Shown: in pieces, positions 1-9,440 of the stretch
How positions within the stretch are numbered: position 1 is the first letter of the stretch
Layout: each line of letters opens with the position of its first letter
Assembly: GCA_028277405.1 (NCBI GenBank)
Contig: JANQGH010000084.1
Coordinates: 60,565-124,564 of the forward strand
From: Alphaproteobacteria bacterium
GTDB taxonomy: Bacteria; Pseudomonadota; Alphaproteobacteria; DSM-16000; Inquilinaceae
Length of the DNA: 64,000 nt
Direction of reading: 5' to 3'
Translations under genes and position numbers: made by a program
The notes under the pieces: generated by a model
The model's database searches: none
What the model was told of the DNA's origin: nothing
What the model saw: only the letters and a program-made list of their open reading frames with translations

Positions 1-1
1 G

Positions 2-1654
2 CGCATGAGCGCCGGCACCCCGTTCGCCCTGACGCCGGATTTCTGGGTCACCTTCAGCGGTGTGCTGCTGATCCTGGAACTGACCCGCCGCGTCGCGGGC
101 CTGGCGCTGGTGATAATTTCGATCATCTTCATCGCCTATGCCTTTCTCGGGCCCTGGCTGCCGGGCTTTCTGGCCCATCAGGGCTACGACATCGAACGGT
201 TCTTCACCTACGTCTATACCGACAACGGCATCCTGGGGCCGACGACGGCGGTGTCGTCGACCTACATCATCCTGTTCATCTGCTTTGCCGCGTTTCTGCA
301 GTTTTCCGGCGTCGGCGCCTATTTCGTGAACTTCGCCTTCGCCGTCGCCGGTAAGGCGCGCGGCGGGCCGGCCAAGGTCGCCGTCTTCGCGTCGGGCCTG
401 ATGGGCATGATCAACGGCACGTCGGCCGGTAACGTCGTGGCCACCGGCAGCCTGACCATCCCGCTGATGAAGAAGGTCGGCTATCGGCCGCGCTCTGCCG
501 GCGCGATCGAGGCGGCGGCCTCGACCGGCGGCCAGATCATGCCGCCGATCATGGGCGCGGGCGCCTTCATCATGGCGGAGATCACGGGCATTCCCTACAC
601 CGAACTGGTGGTCGCCGCGCTGATCCCGGCCGTGCTCTATTTCATGTCGATCTATTTCATGGTCGATTTCGAGGCCGTGCGCACCGGCATGCGCGGCATG
701 CGCAAGGACGAACTGCCGGAGCTGCGGCGCCTGCTGGCCCAGATCTATCTGTTCATTCCGATCATCATCCTGATCGGTGCCCTGTTCATGGGTTACTCGG
801 TCATCCGGGCCGGTACGCTGGCCATCGTGGCGGCCGCCGTCGTGAGCTGGCTGACGCCGGCGAAGTACCGCGACAGCACCTCCCAGCGCATGGGTCCGTG
901 GAACATCATCAAGGCGCTGGAACTGACGGCGCGCATGTCGATCCAGATCACGGCGGTCTGTGCCTGCGCCGGCATCATCGTCGGGGTGATCTCGTTGACC
1001 GGCGTCGGTGCGCGGTTCTCGTCGCTGCTGTTGGGCGTCGCCGACAGTCCCTGGCTGCCGGCCAATATCGGCCTCTTGCTGGCCATGGTCTTCGCCATGG
1101 TCATCTCGATCGTCCTGGGCATGGGCATGCCGACGACGGCGGCCTATGCCGTCGCCGCGTCCGTGGTCGCTCCCGGCTTGATCGAACTGGGCATTCCGGT
1201 CCTGGTGGCGCACTTCTTCGTGTTTTACTTCGCCGTCATCTCGGCGATCACGCCACCGGTCGCGCTTGCCTCGTACGCTGCCGCCGCGATCTCGGGCTCC
1301 GATCCGATGCGCACGTCGGTGACATCGTTCAAGCTCGGCCTGGCGGCCTTCATCGTGCCCTACATGTTCTTCTACAGCCCCGCCATGCTGCTGGAAGGGA
1401 ACTGGGCCGCTATCATCCATGTCGGCGCCAGCGCCTCGATCGGTGTCTATCTGCTGTCCGGCGCCGTGCAGGGTTGGTACTTCGGCCGTCTCGGCGCCCT
1501 CCTGCGCCTGGCCCTGCTTGCCGGCGCCCTGTTCCTGATGAGCGGCGGCTGGCTGACCGACGGGGTCGGCATCGCGATCGCGGTGGCCGTGGCCGGCTAT
1601 CAGCGTCTGGTCGCGGAGCGGGAGACATCGGCCACCGAGAAACGGAGTGCTTGA
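2..1654 (+). CDS. TAXI-type TRAP transporter fused permease, 5' end outside window
   Basis: Membrane subunit of a tripartite ATP-independent periplasmic transporter, importing an unknown organic acid or amino acid with a cation gradient. The reading frame is open to the window edge, and TAXI-type fused permeases are usually 640 residues or more, so about 550 residues of C-terminal sequence are visible and the gene starts upstream. Hydrophobic segments run throughout. DctM-family signatures are present: GMINGTSAGNVVATGS near residue 135 and ASTGGQIMPPIMGAGAF near residue 172 of the visible part. The stop overlaps the start of the acyl-CoA synthetase gene, so the two are translationally coupled and the imported compound may be a carboxylic acid that is then activated. 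The matching binding protein would be expected upstream; the only TAXI binding protein in the window lies 33 kb away. Confidence 0.9.
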   Translation, partial: RMSAGTPFALTPDFWVTFSGVLLILELTRRVAGLALVIISIIFIAYAFLGPWLPGFLAHQGYDIERFFTYVYTDNGILGPTTAVSSTYIILFICFAAFLQFSGVGAYFVNFAFAVAGKARGGPAKVAVFASGLMGMINGTSAGNVVATGSLTIPLMKKVGYRPRSAGAIEAAASTGGQIMPPIMGAGAFIMAEITGIPYTELVVAALIPAVLYFMSIYFMVDFEAVRTGMRGMRKDELPELRRLLAQIYLFIPIIILIGALFMGYSVIRAGTLAIVAAAVVSWLTPAKYRDSTSQRMGPWNIIKALELTARMSIQITAVCACAGIIVGVISLTGVGARFSSLLLGVADSPWLPANIGLLLAMVFAMVISIVLGMGMPTTAAYAVAASVVAPGLIELGIPVLVAHFFVFYFAVISAITPPVALASYAAAAISGSDPMRTSVTSFKLGLAAFIVPYMFFYSPAMLLEGNWAAIIHVGASASIGVYLLSGAVQGWYFGRLGALLRLALLAGALFLMSGGWLTDGVGIAIAVAVAGYQRLVAERETSATEKRSA

Positions 1655-3257
1655 GCGCGCAGCCAACTACGAGGCACTTGCCCAGGGCTTTCGGTGGCCG
1701 GTTCCCGACCGCTTCAACATCGGCGTCGACGTCATCGACAGCCATGCCGACGGCACAGGCCGGCTGGCGCTGACCGAGGTCGGTGCCGACGGCGCCATCC
1801 GAAAGACCAGCTTCGATGATCTGAAGCGGCTGACCAACCGCCTAGCGAACGCCTTTACTGGCCTTGGTGTGGCACGGGACGACCGGGTCGCGATTCTGCT
1901 GTCCCAATCGCTGGAGACCGCCGTCGCCCACGGCGCCACCTACAAGGCCGGCCTGATCGCCCTGCCCCTGTTCACCCTGTTCGGCGAGGAGGCGCTGGAG
2001 TTTCGGCTGACGGACAGCGGTGCCTCGGTTCTGATCACGGATCAGGAAAACTGGTCGAAGCTCGCCCCCATCCGCGACCGGCTGCCCGCGCTGCGCTGTG
2101 TTCTCGTAATCGACGGTGCGCCGGAAGGAACAACGGACTTTTGGCACGCGATTGATGCGGCCAACGACACTTTCGTGCCGGTGGACACGGGCGCCGAAGA
2201 TCCGGCGCTGATCATCTACACCTCCGGCACGACGGGTCAGCCGAAGGGGGCGCTGCACGCCCACCGTGTCTTGCTGGGCCATCTTCCCGGCGTCGAACTG
2301 CCGCAGAACTTCTTTCACGCCGACCCGCGACGGTCATCGGGCGACCATTTCTGGACGCCGGCCGATTGGGCCTGGATCGGCGGCCTGTTGGATGTGCTGC
2401 TGCCGGCCTGGCATCACGGTTATGCCGTGCTGGCCCACCGCATGGGCAAGTTCGACGCCGATAGGGCCTTTGCGCTGATGCGCGACCATCAGGTACGGCA
2501 TTGCTTTTTGCCGCCGACCGCCTTGAAGCTGATGCGTCTTGCCGACCCGACACCGTTCGAGGGCCTGCGCTCAATCGGATCGGGCGGCGAGACCCTCGGT
2601 GCGGAGCTGCTGGACTGGGGCCAGCGCACCTTCGGCCTGACCATCAACGAGTTTTACGGCCAGACCGAATGTAATCTGGTCGTCGGCAATTGCGCAGACC
2701 TGTTTCCGCCGCGGCCCGGCTGCATGGGACGGCCGATCCCCGGCCATGAGGTCGCGATCATCGACGACACCGGCGCGCCGCTGCCGGCCGGCGAGATCGG
2801 CCAGATCGCGGTTCGACGGCCGGACCCGGTGATGTTCCTCGGCTATTGGAACAATCCGGCGGCGACCGAGGCCAAGTTCGTCGGCGACTGGCTGATCACG
2901 GGCGACACCGGACGGGCGGACGATAACGGCTATCTCTGGTATGTCGGCCGCGATGACGACGTCATCACCACCGCCGGCTATCGGGTTGGTCCTGGCGAGA
3001 TCGAGGACTGTCTGGCCGGCCACCCCGCCGTGGCGATGGCGGCGGTCGTCGGCGTCCCCGACCCGGTACGGACGGAAATCGTCAAGGCCGTCATTGTGCT
3101 GAAGCAAGGCGTAACCGGGGATGCGGCCCTGAAGGAAGAGATCCAAGCCTTCGTCAAGCGGCGGCTGGCGGCGCACGAATATCCGCGCATCGTGGCGTTC
3201 GCCGACAGCCTGCCCATGACCACGACGGGAAAGATCATCCGCCGCGCCCTGCGTTGA
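1647..3257 (+). CDS. AMP-dependent acyl-CoA synthetase (acyl-CoA ligase)
   Basis: Cytoplasmic ANL-superfamily enzyme of 536 residues that activates a carboxylic acid to its CoA thioester through an acyl-adenylate. The phosphate-binding motif YTSGTTGQPKG lies near residues 190-200, the hinge region GRDDDVITTAGYRVG near 435-450, and the C-terminal catalytic lysine motif TTTGKIIRRAL at the end. The start is GTG at 1647, inside the last codons of the TRAP permease and after an ACGGAG-like ribosome site, which indicates coupled translation. It resembles medium-chain or acetyl/propionyl-type synthetases; the substrate cannot be read from sequence, but the coupling suggests it acts on the acid imported by the TRAP system. 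Confidence 0.9.
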   Translation: MLERAANYEALAQGFRWPVPDRFNIGVDVIDSHADGTGRLALTEVGADGAIRKTSFDDLKRLTNRLANAFTGLGVARDDRVAILLSQSLETAVAHGATYKAGLIALPLFTLFGEEALEFRLTDSGASVLITDQENWSKLAPIRDRLPALRCVLVIDGAPEGTTDFWHAIDAANDTFVPVDTGAEDPALIIYTSGTTGQPKGALHAHRVLLGHLPGVELPQNFFHADPRRSSGDHFWTPADWAWIGGLLDVLLPAWHHGYAVLAHRMGKFDADRAFALMRDHQVRHCFLPPTALKLMRLADPTPFEGLRSIGSGGETLGAELLDWGQRTFGLTINEFYGQTECNLVVGNCADLFPPRPGCMGRPIPGHEVAIIDDTGAPLPAGEIGQIAVRRPDPVMFLGYWNNPAATEAKFVGDWLITGDTGRADDNGYLWYVGRDDDVITTAGYRVGPGEIEDCLAGHPAVAMAAVVGVPDPVRTEIVKAVIVLKQGVTGDAALKEEIQAFVKRRLAAHEYPRIVAFADSLPMTTTGKIIRRALR

Positions 3258-3398
3258 CGGCCGCTTGACGGCGGAAATCCTTGATTGGCGCCGGCTCTCC
3301 GATCATTTTCCGAACGACGCCACGGATTGATTTGGGCCCACCGATGGTCCAGGCTTGTCGGCCTGGGCATGGCCCCTGAACGACGGACAAAGAACACG

Positions 3399-4508
3399 AT
3401 GATTTGGAACAAGCTGCTCGGCGAATTCATCGACATCATCGAATGGACCGATGATAGCAACGATACGCTGGTCTACCGCTTTGAGCGCTACGGCAACGAA
3501 ATCAAGAACGGCGCCAAGCTGACGGTGCGCGAGGGCCAGGCGGCGATCTTCGTGAACGAGGGCGAACTGGCCGACGTGTTCGCGCCCGGCATGTACGATC
3601 TGGAAACCCAGAACCTGCCGATCCTCTCGACCCTGCAAGGCTGGAAGTACGGCTTCAGCAGCCCGTTCAAGGCCGAGGTCTATTTCGTCAGCACCCGCCG
3701 GTTCACCGACCTGAAATGGGGCACGAAGAACCCGATCATGCTGCGCGACCCGGAGTTCGGGCCGGTCCGGCTGCGCGCGTTTGGCACCTACACCATGCAG
3801 GCGACCGACGCGCCTTCCCTGATCCGCGAGATCGTCGGCACCGACGGGCATTTCACGATCGACGAGATCACCAACCAGCTGCGCAACCTGATCGTCAGCC
3901 GGTTCGCCAACATCGTCGGCGGCTCGCGCATTCCCGTGCTGGATCTGGCGGCCAACTATGACGATCTCGGCAAGTTCGTCGCGGACCGGATCCGGCCGGA
4001 GTTCCAGGCCTATGGCTTGGACATCCCGACCCTGCTGATCGAGAACATCTCGCTGCCGCCGGCGGTGGAGGAGGCGTTGGACAAGCGCACCTCCATGGGC
4101 GTGATCGGCGACCTCAGCCGCTATACCCAGTATCAGACCGCCGAGGCGATCACCAAGGCGGCGGACAATCCCGGCGGCATGGCGGCCGGCGGCATGGGCA
4201 TGGGCATGGGCTTCGCCATGGCCAACCAGATGGCCCAGACCATGGGCGCCCAGCAACAGCCCCAAGCAGGCCCGGCGGCTGCGCCTCCGCCCCTGCCGCC
4301 GCAAGTGTCGTACTACATCGCGGTCAACGGCCAGCAGGCCGGCCCGTTCGACATGAACGGCTTGCGGGGCGAACAGCAGGCCGGGCGGCTGACGCCGGAT
4401 ACTCTGGTCTGGAGCCAGGGCATGGCCGGCTGGACACGGGCGCAGGAGGTTACCGCACTTGGCGGCCTGTTCCAGGCAGGCCCGCCACCCCTGCCGGGTG
4501 CCGCGTGA
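3399..4508 (+). CDS. SPFH-domain protein with C-terminal GYF_2 domain
   Basis: A protein of about 369 residues. The N-terminal 230 residues match the bacterial SPFH (band 7/flotillin-like) 'virion core' family, with the characteristic opening IWNKLLGEFIDIIEW. A Gly/Met-rich linker (residues about 260-290) and a Pro-rich stretch lead to a GYF_2-type domain at about 304-360, recognisable by YYIAVNGQQAGPF and LVWSQGMAGWTRA. The frame is open further upstream, but the family N-terminus begins at ATG 3399, so I use that start. It lies 35 bp upstream of a zinc-ribbon membrane protein; this pair recurs in many bacteria. Role probably membrane-associated scaffolding or stress-related; no biochemical function is known to me. 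Confidence 0.82.
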   Translation: MIWNKLLGEFIDIIEWTDDSNDTLVYRFERYGNEIKNGAKLTVREGQAAIFVNEGELADVFAPGMYDLETQNLPILSTLQGWKYGFSSPFKAEVYFVSTRRFTDLKWGTKNPIMLRDPEFGPVRLRAFGTYTMQATDAPSLIREIVGTDGHFTIDEITNQLRNLIVSRFANIVGGSRIPVLDLAANYDDLGKFVADRIRPEFQAYGLDIPTLLIENISLPPAVEEALDKRTSMGVIGDLSRYTQYQTAEAITKAADNPGGMAAGGMGMGMGFAMANQMAQTMGAQQQPQAGPAAAPPPLPPQVSYYIAVNGQQAGPFDMNGLRGEQQAGRLTPDTLVWSQGMAGWTRAQEVTALGGLFQAGPPPLPGAA

Positions 4509-4543
4509 GCCACGAAACCCGCTAGCGGAACCGGCGATCGATC

Positions 4544-5836
4544 ATGGCGCGCCCGACCCCACCGCCGATGGACCCGGACACGCTGCCGCGCGCCGGCGCC
4601 GACCGACCGCGCGACGAGCCTGAGCCGGAAGAGACGGGCGTCGCCGCGCCCGCGCCGGACGACGAGGTGGTCGATGACGAGTCGACCGACCCGACACAGT
4701 TCCCCTGCGCCAAATGCGGCGCGCTGTTGAAGTTTCAGCCGGGCGCCGCCGCGATCGTCTGTGAGTATTGCGGTCACGAGAACCCGATTGCGGAAAACCA
4801 CGACACGGTCGAGGAACTGGACTTCGAGGCCGCGCTGGCGGCCAACGCCGACACCGGCGAGACCATCGAGGTCCAGACCGTCAAATGCGACAACTGCGGC
4901 GCGGCATTCACGCTGGACCCGGAGGTCCACTCGGACGCCTGCCCGTTTTGCGGCACCGATGTGGTGGCCAAGCCGCAGACCCACACGTTGCTGCGCCCCC
5001 GGTCCGTCCTGCCGTTCGGCATTGACGGCAAGCAGGCGCGACAGGAGTTTCGCAAATGGGTCGGCCGCCTGTGGTTCGCGCCCAACAAGCTGAAGCAATA
5101 TGCCAGGGCGGACGATGCGTTTGCCGGCATGTATGTGCCGCACTGGACCTACGACAGCCAGACCCATTCCAGCTACACCGGCATGCGCGGCACCTACTAT
5201 TACGTGCCGCAAACCTACACGACGACGGTCAACGGCAAGTCGGTGACGCGCACCCGCATGGTGCGCAAGATCCGCTGGCGGCCGGCGTCGGGACGGGTCA
5301 GCCGGTTCTTCGACGACGTGCTGGTGCTGGCGGACAACAAGCTGCCGCGCAAATACGCCGACAAGCTGGAACCGTGGGACCTGCACAATCTCGCCAGCTA
5401 TGACGAGCGGTACCTGGCCGGCTTTCGCGCCGAGACCTACAACATCGATGTCCGCGACGGCTTCGGCATCGCCCAGCAGCACATGGACAAGGTCATTCGC
5501 GGCGATGTCCGGCGCGACATCGGCGGCGACGTCCAGCGCATCACCAGCCTGTCGACCCGCCACCAGGATGTGACCTACAAGCACATCCTGCTGCCGGTAT
5601 GGCTCGGCGCATACAGGTTCAACAACAAGACCTACAATGTGCTGGTCAATGGCCGCACCGGCGAGGTGCAGGGCGAACGGCCGTGGAGCTGGATCAAGAT
5701 CGGCGCCGCCGTCTTGGCCGGCCTCGCCATCGCCGCGGCGATCTATTTCGGCTATGAAGCCTTTGCCGATGGTGGCGATGGTGGCTTTGGCAGCCAGCCG
5801 GTGATCGAAGCGCCGGCCGCCAGCGACGACAAGTGA
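4544..5836 (+). CDS. Zinc-ribbon membrane protein, partner of the SPFH protein
   Basis: 430 residues. The first 50 are Pro/Asp/Glu-rich and probably disordered. Two CxxC...CxxC zinc ribbons follow: CAKCG with CEYCG (about 55-76) and CDNCG with CPFCG (about 114-135), TFIIB-like. A soluble domain of about 230 residues contains the Tyr-rich segment around GTYYYVPQTYTTTV. A single transmembrane helix lies near residues 385-408 (IGAAVLAGLAIAAAIYFGY), then a short acidic tail. It follows the SPFH gene closely and is probably in the same operon. Relatives are often mislabelled as primosomal helicase N'; there is no helicase motif here. Function unknown. Confidence 0.8.
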   Translation: MARPTPPPMDPDTLPRAGADRPRDEPEPEETGVAAPAPDDEVVDDESTDPTQFPCAKCGALLKFQPGAAAIVCEYCGHENPIAENHDTVEELDFEAALAANADTGETIEVQTVKCDNCGAAFTLDPEVHSDACPFCGTDVVAKPQTHTLLRPRSVLPFGIDGKQARQEFRKWVGRLWFAPNKLKQYARADDAFAGMYVPHWTYDSQTHSSYTGMRGTYYYVPQTYTTTVNGKSVTRTRMVRKIRWRPASGRVSRFFDDVLVLADNKLPRKYADKLEPWDLHNLASYDERYLAGFRAETYNIDVRDGFGIAQQHMDKVIRGDVRRDIGGDVQRITSLSTRHQDVTYKHILLPVWLGAYRFNNKTYNVLVNGRTGEVQGERPWSWIKIGAAVLAGLAIAAAIYFGYEAFADGGDGGFGSQPVIEAPAASDDK

Positions 5837-5846
5837 ACGGTGGGCC

Positions 5847-6467
5847 ATGGCACAGGATGCGGACAAGCGAACCATCGACTACTACTTCACGGTCAGCTCG
5901 CCCTGGTCCTATCTCGGGCACAGCCGGCTGAAAGAGATCGCCACCGCCAGCGAGGCCGATATCAAGCCGAAACCGTGTGATTTCGGCGCGATCTTCAAGG
6001 TTTCCGGCGGACTGCCGCTGAAGAAACGGGCGCCGCAGCGCCAGGCCTATCGCCAGGTCGAACTGGCGCGCTGGTCAGCCCAACTGAACGAGCCCATCAA
6101 CCGCAATCCGAGATACTTCCCGGTCGCCGACGGTCTGGCCAACCGCATGGTCATCGCCGCCCTCGCGCTGGAAGAGGACGCTTTCGGCCTTGCCCTGGCG
6201 CTGATGCAGGGTGTCTGGATCGAGGAGCAGGACATCGCCGATCGACACACGCTGAACGAGATCGCCCTGACCTGCGGCATGGACGGCGAAGCGTTGCTGG
6301 AAGAGGCCGAGAAGCCGGAGACCGAGACCGTCTATGAGGCCAATACCAACGAGGCGATCGGCCGTCAGGTCTTCGGCGCCCCGACCTATGTGCTCGATGG
6401 CGTGCTGTTCTGGGGCCAGGACAGGCTGGACTTTCTCGAACGCGCGCTCTCAGGAAGCGACGTCTAA
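5847..6467 (+). CDS. 2-hydroxychromene-2-carboxylate isomerase family (kappa-GST/DsbA-like)
   Basis: 206-residue thioredoxin-fold protein of the HCCA isomerase/kappa glutathione transferase family. The N-terminal motif SSPWSYLG (residues about 16-23) holds the Ser that in the family contacts glutathione, in place of the DsbA CxxC. The C-terminal thioredoxin strand has FGAPTYVLDGVLFWGQDRL, the usual cis-Pro and FWGQDR signature. In naphthalene degraders the enzyme isomerises 2-hydroxychromene-2-carboxylate, but this gene has no aromatic-catabolism neighbours, so a more general glutathione-dependent role is likely. It begins 10 bp after the zinc-ribbon gene and is followed at 20 bp by ald. Confidence 0.85.
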   Translation: MAQDADKRTIDYYFTVSSPWSYLGHSRLKEIATASEADIKPKPCDFGAIFKVSGGLPLKKRAPQRQAYRQVELARWSAQLNEPINRNPRYFPVADGLANRMVIAALALEEDAFGLALALMQGVWIEEQDIADRHTLNEIALTCGMDGEALLEEAEKPETETVYEANTNEAIGRQVFGAPTYVLDGVLFWGQDRLDFLERALSGSDV

Positions 6468-6486
6468 CCAATGAGGAGGAGCGGCC

Positions 6487-7605
6487 GTGCTGGTCGGACT
6501 GCCCAAGGAGATCAAGGATCAGGAGAGCCGGGTCGGCCTGACCCCGTCCTCCGTCCGCGAACTGACCCATAACGGGCATACGGTGCTGGTCGAAACCGGC
6601 GCCGGCAGCGGCATCGACCTGTCAGACGGGCTGTACGAGGCGGCCGGTGCGGAGATCGTCGGCTCCGCCAAACAGGTGTTCGATCGCGCCGAACTGGTGG
6701 TCAAGGTCAAGGAACCCCAGCCCGTCGAGTGCGCCATGCTGCGCGACGGCCAGGTCCTGTTCACCTATCTGCATCTGGCACCAGATCCCCAGCAGACGAA
6801 CGGCCTGATCACGTCAGGCGCGGTTGCCATCGCCTACGAGACGGTCACGGATGCCATGGGCGGCCTGCCCCTGCTGTCGCCGATGAGCGAGGTCGCCGGG
6901 CGCATGTCGATCCAGGCGGGTGCCCACTGCCTGGAAAAGCCGGCCGGCGGCAGAGGCATGCTGTTGGGCGGCGTGCCGGGCGTACCGGCGGCCAAGGTCG
7001 TGGTGATCGGTGGCGGCGTGGTCGGCACCAACGCCATTCGCATGGCCATGGGCCTGGAGGCCCACGTCACCGTCATCGACCGAGACCTGCACCGGTTGAA
7101 GGAACTGGACCTCTATTACGGCAGCCGCATCAGCACGGTCTACTCGACCGTCGACGCCATCGAGACCCAGGTCTTGGCGGCCGACCTTGTGGTCGGCGCC
7201 GTGCTGGTTCCGGGTGCGGCGGCGCCGAAACTGGTCACGGCGGACATGGTGCGCAAGATGCGCCCCGGTTCCGTCCTCGTCGACGTCGCGATCGACCAGG
7301 GTGGCTGCTTCGAAACCTCACGCCCGACCACCCACGCCGACCCGACCTTCGTCGTCGACGAGGTCGTGCATTATTGCGTCGCCAACATGCCCGGCGCGGT
7401 CGCCCGCACCTCTACCTTCGCGCTGAATAACGCCACCCTGCCCTTCGTCATCGCACTGGCCAACAAGGGCTATCGCCGGGCCCTGATCGAGGACACCCAT
7501 CTGCGGCGCGGGCTCAACGTCCATGAAGGCCGCGTGACGAACCAGTTCGTCGCCGAGGCGCAATCGCTCCACTTCACGCCGCCGGAAGAGGTGTTGGGGC
7601 TGTAA
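6487..7605 (+). CDS. ald: Alanine dehydrogenase
   Basis: NAD-dependent oxidative deamination of L-alanine to pyruvate and ammonia (reversible). 372 residues, the family's usual length. The residues known to be catalytic in the family are at the expected numbers: Lys75 (LVVKVKEP), His96 (YLHLAPD) and Asp270 (VDVAIDQGG). The NAD-binding motif is [10 protein letters not shown] near 174-183. The start is GTG 6487, preceded by a strong AGGAGG ribosome site; no nearby ATG fits. The two amino-acid dehydrogenases in this part of the window (this one and the leucine-type enzyme at 9441) suggest use of amino acids as carbon sources. Confidence 0.95.
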   Translation: MLVGLPKEIKDQESRVGLTPSSVRELTHNGHTVLVETGAGSGIDLSDGLYEAAGAEIVGSAKQVFDRAELVVKVKEPQPVECAMLRDGQVLFTYLHLAPDPQQTNGLITSGAVAIAYETVTDAMGGLPLLSPMSEVAGRMSIQAGAHCLEKPAGGRGMLLGGVPGVPAAKVVVIGGGVVGTNAIRMAMGLEAHVTVIDRDLHRLKELDLYYGSRISTVYSTVDAIETQVLAADLVVGAVLVPGAAAPKLVTADMVRKMRPGSVLVDVAIDQGGCFETSRPTTHADPTFVVDEVVHYCVANMPGAVARTSTFALNNATLPFVIALANKGYRRALIEDTHLRRGLNVHEGRVTNQFVAEAQSLHFTPPEEVLGL

Positions 7606-7639
7606 GGGCGCTGGCTGTCCCCGGCCCCGAAAAGACCAG

Positions 7640-8128
7640 TCAGTCGCAGACCAGTCGAAAAGCGAAGCTCGGCGTCTCGCCGGAGCCGACTTCGACCGTT
7701 CCGGACGCTCCTTCATAGGCACCGGAACCGCCGGAAACGATCACGGTCAACGCCGGCGTTGATTGATCGATCACGTTCGACCTTTGAAAGGTCAGCGTCC
7801 CAATCACGACACCATCCGGCAACAGAATTCGAATGTCGCCGGCGAACAGATGGTCGTCCTCCTCGCCTACCCGCAGCAGCGTGTTAACGAAGTAGGCTTC
7901 GCCGACCGAATTGCCGTCTCCATCCTGCAGCTCACGGTAGCCGATGCGAACGTCACCCGGGCTGTTGCCTTCGGGCGGGTTATCCAGGATGTTCGTCGCC
8001 TTGTCGCCACCGACCAGATCGAAAGAACCGCAGGCCAAGCTGGCGTCTTGCGCGTTGGCGATGGGGGCCACAACGGCACTAGCAACGACCAAGGATCCAG
8101 CGATCGACATCAGGCGTCCAAAAGGCAT
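7640..8128 (-). CDS. Secreted protein, allene-oxide-cyclase/dirigent-barrel-like
   Basis: About 162 residues with a clear N-terminal signal peptide ending near ANA-QDA. The mature part has GDIRILLPDGVVIGTLTF and VSGGSGAYEGASGTVEV; a GGxGxYxGAxGxV loop is typical of the allene oxide cyclase/dirigent-like beta-barrel. One Cys follows the cleavage site and another sits at the C-terminus, so a disulfide is possible. I choose ATG 8128, which has a GGGGAA site upstream, over ATG 8143. It lies 100 bp downstream of the nucleoside hydrolase on the same strand, and a separate promoter is possible. Substrate and function are unknown. Confidence 0.65.
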   Translation of the reverse strand: MPFGRLMSIAGSLVVASAVVAPIANAQDASLACGSFDLVGGDKATNILDNPPEGNSPGDVRIGYRELQDGDGNSVGEAYFVNTLLRVGEEDDHLFAGDIRILLPDGVVIGTLTFQRSNVIDQSTPALTVIVSGGSGAYEGASGTVEVGSGETPSFAFRLVCD

Positions 8129-8227
8129 CTCAGGTTCCCCCATCCGGTGATTGTAGGCGTCGAGGAGAAGTAGCGTAGGCAGTACATGAGCGCAATCGCA
8201 ACATGTACCGACCCGCTGCCTCTTGAT

Positions 8228-9166
8228 CTACAACCTCGCCAACCGCTCCAGCATAAGCGCAAAGAACCCCTCCGCATCGACCCTGTTGAGCACGAAGCAA
8301 TTCTTCGGCCTGTCGGTCTGGCCCCACCAATCGACCAGCGTCGCCCCCATCGAGAGTTCGGAGTGGATGTCGATCTGGACGGCGCACTGCTTGCCGACAA
8401 ACAGGTCCGGCTTCAGCAAGAATGCGATCACGCAGGGATCGTGCAACGGCCCCCCGTCCTGACCGTACCGTTCCATGTCGAACCGCTCATAGAAATCCAG
8501 CATCTGGGCGGACGCGATGCCCACCGGCGTGCCCAGCGCGCGCAAATCTTCGATGAATTTGCGGTTCATCAGCGCCTTGTGGGTGACGTCCAGCGGGGCC
8601 TTGGTCAGCTTCACGCCGCTGGCGAACACGACGTGGGCGGCGTGCGGGTCGACATAGATGTTGAATTCCGCCGCCGGGGTGGTGTTGCCGCCTTCGAAAT
8701 AGCCACCGCCCATCAGCACGATCTCTTCGATGCGCGGCACGATGGCCGGTTCCTTGACCATGGCCATGGCGATGTTGGTGAGCGGGCCGAGCGGGCATAG
8801 CGTCACCGTGCCTGCCGGTTCCGTCATCAGCGTGTCGATAATCCAATCGACCGCGTGTTCCGGCTGCAGCGGCATGGTCGGATCCGGCAGGTCGGGCCCG
8901 TCCAGGCCGGTCTTGCCGTGCACCTCTTCGGCGGTCACGAGGTCGCGGACCATGGGCCGGGCGCAGCCCGCGAAAACCTTGGTCTCGGGCCGGCCGGCAA
9001 GCTCACACAGCTTGCGGGCATTCAGTTCGGTCAACGGCAGCGGCACGTTGCCGGCAACCGCCGTGATGCCCAGCACGTCCAGTTCCGGCGATCCGAAAGC
9101 GGCGAGAATGGCGATGGCGTCGTCTTGCCCGGGGTCGGTATCGATGATGATTTTGCGCGGCGCCAT
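8228..9166 (-). CDS. Inosine/uridine-preferring nucleoside hydrolase
   Basis: 312-residue member of the nucleoside hydrolase family, splitting ribonucleosides to ribose and a free base in purine/pyrimidine salvage. The calcium-binding signature DTDPGQDDA is at residues about 9-17. GPLTNIA, the VLMGGG loop with EFNIYVDP, and the C-terminal HDPCVIAFLL (catalytic-site His followed by Asp) are all present. A signal peptide is absent, so the enzyme is cytoplasmic. Ribokinase (20335-21261) and apt (39148-39663) elsewhere in the window could take up the ribose and adenine it releases. It is divergent from the leucine-type dehydrogenase gene. Confidence 0.92.
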   Translation of the reverse strand: MAPRKIIIDTDPGQDDAIAILAAFGSPELDVLGITAVAGNVPLPLTELNARKLCELAGRPETKVFAGCARPMVRDLVTAEEVHGKTGLDGPDLPDPTMPLQPEHAVDWIIDTLMTEPAGTVTLCPLGPLTNIAMAMVKEPAIVPRIEEIVLMGGGYFEGGNTTPAAEFNIYVDPHAAHVVFASGVKLTKAPLDVTHKALMNRKFIEDLRALGTPVGIASAQMLDFYERFDMERYGQDGGPLHDPCVIAFLLKPDLFVGKQCAVQIDIHSELSMGATLVDWWGQTDRPKNCFVLNRVDAEGFFALMLERLARL

Positions 9167-9440
9167 TGCGTTCGTCCTTAGCTGATTGGGGCCGCCTCGC
9201 TAGCACTGCGCGCCGCCATGCGCAAGCCATGCCGTCATGGCAAAAACAGCAGAAAGATTGTTGCCCGGCACCGGGCCGATTTGGGCTGCGACGGGTTGCG
9301 CCAAGCCCCCCTGGCTTACATTTGTGCTTTCTTTTTGGCCGCCTTCGAAAGCTATTGAAGGCACTTCGATTTCTGCAGATCTTTAAGGAAATCGAGTGTG
9401 TAAGGGTTCTGTTGTTGCATGGCATAAATGGAGGATGCCC

